DNA of 24,481 nt from a virus, in the IMG/VR virus record IMGVR_UViG_3300021093_003265, positions 1 to 24,481 of that record; one strand, written 5' to 3'. The notes under the pieces are model-generated. The model searched no databases, was not told the DNA's origin, and was given only the letters and a program-made list of their open reading frames with translations. Position 1 is the first letter of the stretch. Each line of letters starts with the position of its first letter. This document shows positions 23,548 to 24,481 of this stretch, piece after piece. The translations under genes and the position numbers were made by a program.

Positions 23548-24063
23548 TTATATTTTTTTTATTGAAAAACTATGAATCATATTCTTGTGGAACCTCCCAT
23601 CATTAGTATACGAATTCAATTGATATCGATATGTTCCAGCAGGCAATTGCAGAACTTTAGTATCAGATCTAAATCCCATCTCACACCCAAGCCCTTCAAG
23701 TGTGGCCGTTATAATCACAAGTTGACTCCAGTAATCAGGAGACAGTTCGAACCATATATTAGAGATATCGAATTGGTCATCCTCCCTTTCAGTTAATCCA
23801 CTAACAGAAAATTCTATTGTGGATTGAGAAGAAAGAGTAATACAGCCATTAATAGTTCCCCATTGATAGTTGTTGTTCATTCCTCCACAGTTTTCGGAAT
23901 CTTCAAACTTAAAATCAATAGAAATTGGAAGATTTCTAGGTATATTATTTGGATCTTTATTTGGTATATTCCAACCATTGTCAGGATTAATCAACCCCTG
24001 TTGAGATAAACTATAATATTGAGGCAAACATTGATTTTGATCTATGCAACAACAAAATGCCAT
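23548..24063 (-). CDS. Small beta-rich virion protein of unknown function
   Basis: 171 residues, beginning MAFCCCIDQNQC; the N-terminal CCC cluster recalls the CC pairs of the fibre proteins downstream. The rest looks like a beta-sandwich: 'ENCGG', 'INGCITLSSQSTIEFSVSGL', 'YWSQLVIITATLEGLGCEMGF', then 'LQLPAGTYRYQLNSYTNDGRFH' and 'HSFSIKKI'. The last segment, with a Pro-Ala-Gly-Thr turn and a 'TND..(Y/F)H' motif, is reminiscent of small structural proteins of T4-like cyanophages, a comparison from memory that I cannot test here. It lies between two baseplate-type genes, so a tail component or decoration domain is likely. The start is preceded by GGATAAATT. No membrane segment or signal peptide is seen. 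Confidence 0.85.
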   Translation of the reverse strand: MAFCCCIDQNQCLPQYYSLSQQGLINPDNGWNIPNKDPNNIPRNLPISIDFKFEDSENCGGMNNNYQWGTINGCITLSSQSTIEFSVSGLTEREDDQFDISNIWFELSPDYWSQLVIITATLEGLGCEMGFRSDTKVLQLPAGTYRYQLNSYTNDGRFHKNMIHSFSIKKI

Positions 24064-24064
24064 A

Positions 24065-24070
24065 ATTTAT
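24065..24070 (-). promoter_or_regulatory. Partial ATAAAT motif before the 171-residue gene
   Basis: Minus strand: CCAGGATAAATTATG, with the upstream TAA stop inside the motif and one T between ATAAAT and the ATG at 24063. It is the shortest spacing in the set and lacks the final A of the consensus. Confidence 0.35.
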
Positions 24071-24481
24071 CCTGGATTGAATGAAGTGTTACGTAGAAGT
24101 GTATCTATTTCTTGTTCAATTATCGGGTCATTATTCAAGAAATTTAACCATCCGTCGTACGGATCTCCAGGCAAATTAGTGTAATTATGATGACCGTGTC
24201 GCCAGACATTACTTAGATCTGTTGTGAGTTGAGAATATAATTTTTGAGATATAAAGATATTTTTTGGAAGATGTATGGACCACCAGGATCGATGAGGTTT
24301 GATCTTTCTATGAGATCCCATAAGTAAGCCGCTTCCCATATGAGTTTTTCTTCGTTCTGGATCCATATCTGCAGATCGTTGTTTTGGAAGTTCTCTACCG
24401 TACCATTGTTCTTCTGGAAGTTCTATTCCGGTATACGAATCAGAATACGACCACATCTGTCTTGGATCTTCTGCGTAATAC
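24067..24481 (-). CDS. C-terminal fragment of an unrecognised virion protein
   Basis: The frame is open through the right edge: codons before the Met at 24456 (YYAEDPRQ) continue without a stop, so that Met is probably internal. 137 residues are visible. A basic segment (DPERRKTHMGSG...GSHRKIKPHRS) is followed by 'WWSIHLPKNIFISQKLYSQL' and an acidic C-terminus ending NPG. I do not recognise a family. Position upstream of hub and wedge genes suggests a tail or baseplate protein. It ends three bases before the 171-residue gene. Confidence 0.8.
   Translation of the reverse strand, partial: YYAEDPRQMWSYSDSYTGIELPEEQWYGRELPKQRSADMDPERRKTHMGSGLLMGSHRKIKPHRSWWSIHLPKNIFISQKLYSQLTTDLSNVWRHGHHNYTNLPGDPYDGWLNFLNNDPIIEQEIDTLLRNTSFNPG

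Noticed and set aside
23545-23565. T-run at 23552-23559 as a rho-independent terminator
   Set aside because: The T run is on the plus strand (A run on the transcribed minus-strand message), encodes the lysines near the end of the 171-residue protein, and has no GC-rich stem beside it.

Overview
The window is a densely packed, one-strand block of structural genes from a contractile-tailed (T4-like) bacteriophage. It is AT-rich, apart from two sharply bounded GC-rich patches. Every supportable gene is on the minus strand, so transcription runs from high to low coordinates. Junctions are 4-base overlaps or gaps of 0 to 27 bases, no stretch over 300 bases lacks a gene, and I see no RNA genes, integrase, transposon or CRISPR array. 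Proteins recognisable as T4 gp25, gp6, the C-terminal part of gp7, and gp8 lie in baseplate-wedge order. This supports a myovirus, probably from an aquatic sample and related to the T4-like phages best known from cyanobacteria. The host cannot be read from the sequence.

Region 1 (24481 to 22465) holds the C-terminal end of an unknown protein cut by the window edge, a 171-residue beta-rich protein, and a 355-residue hub-like protein. Region 2 (22465 to 17918) is the wedge cassette: gp25-like, gp6-like, a short gp7-like and gp8-like, all translationally coupled. Region 3 (17909 to 15080) holds two proteins that probably link the baseplate to fibres: one with a 'PG-x-x-LQASELNE' motif and a 711-residue protein with duplicated beta modules.

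Region 4 (15078 to 1, about 15 kb) is the unusual part. Six very large or mosaic fibre/adhesin proteins are built from a shared parts kit: collagen-like Gly-Pro-Thr stalks, IPT/TIG immunoglobulin-like repeats, a dockerin-like Ca-binding loop, a BACON domain, a DUF1566-type (C-type-lectin-like) domain, cysteine-rich 'GACC' modules found about ten times in three proteins, and a C-terminal domain shared by the 1899- and 1281-residue proteins that is encoded by GC-rich DNA. The arrangement suggests a multi-protein receptor-binding or adhesion complex hung on a conventional T4-like baseplate.

There is also a regulatory pattern. All seven genes whose start lies 3 or more bases beyond the preceding stop have an ATAAATA-like motif, resembling the T4 late promoter TATAAATA, ending only about 1 to 7 bases before the ATG. 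None of the seven genes with overlapping or abutting starts has it.
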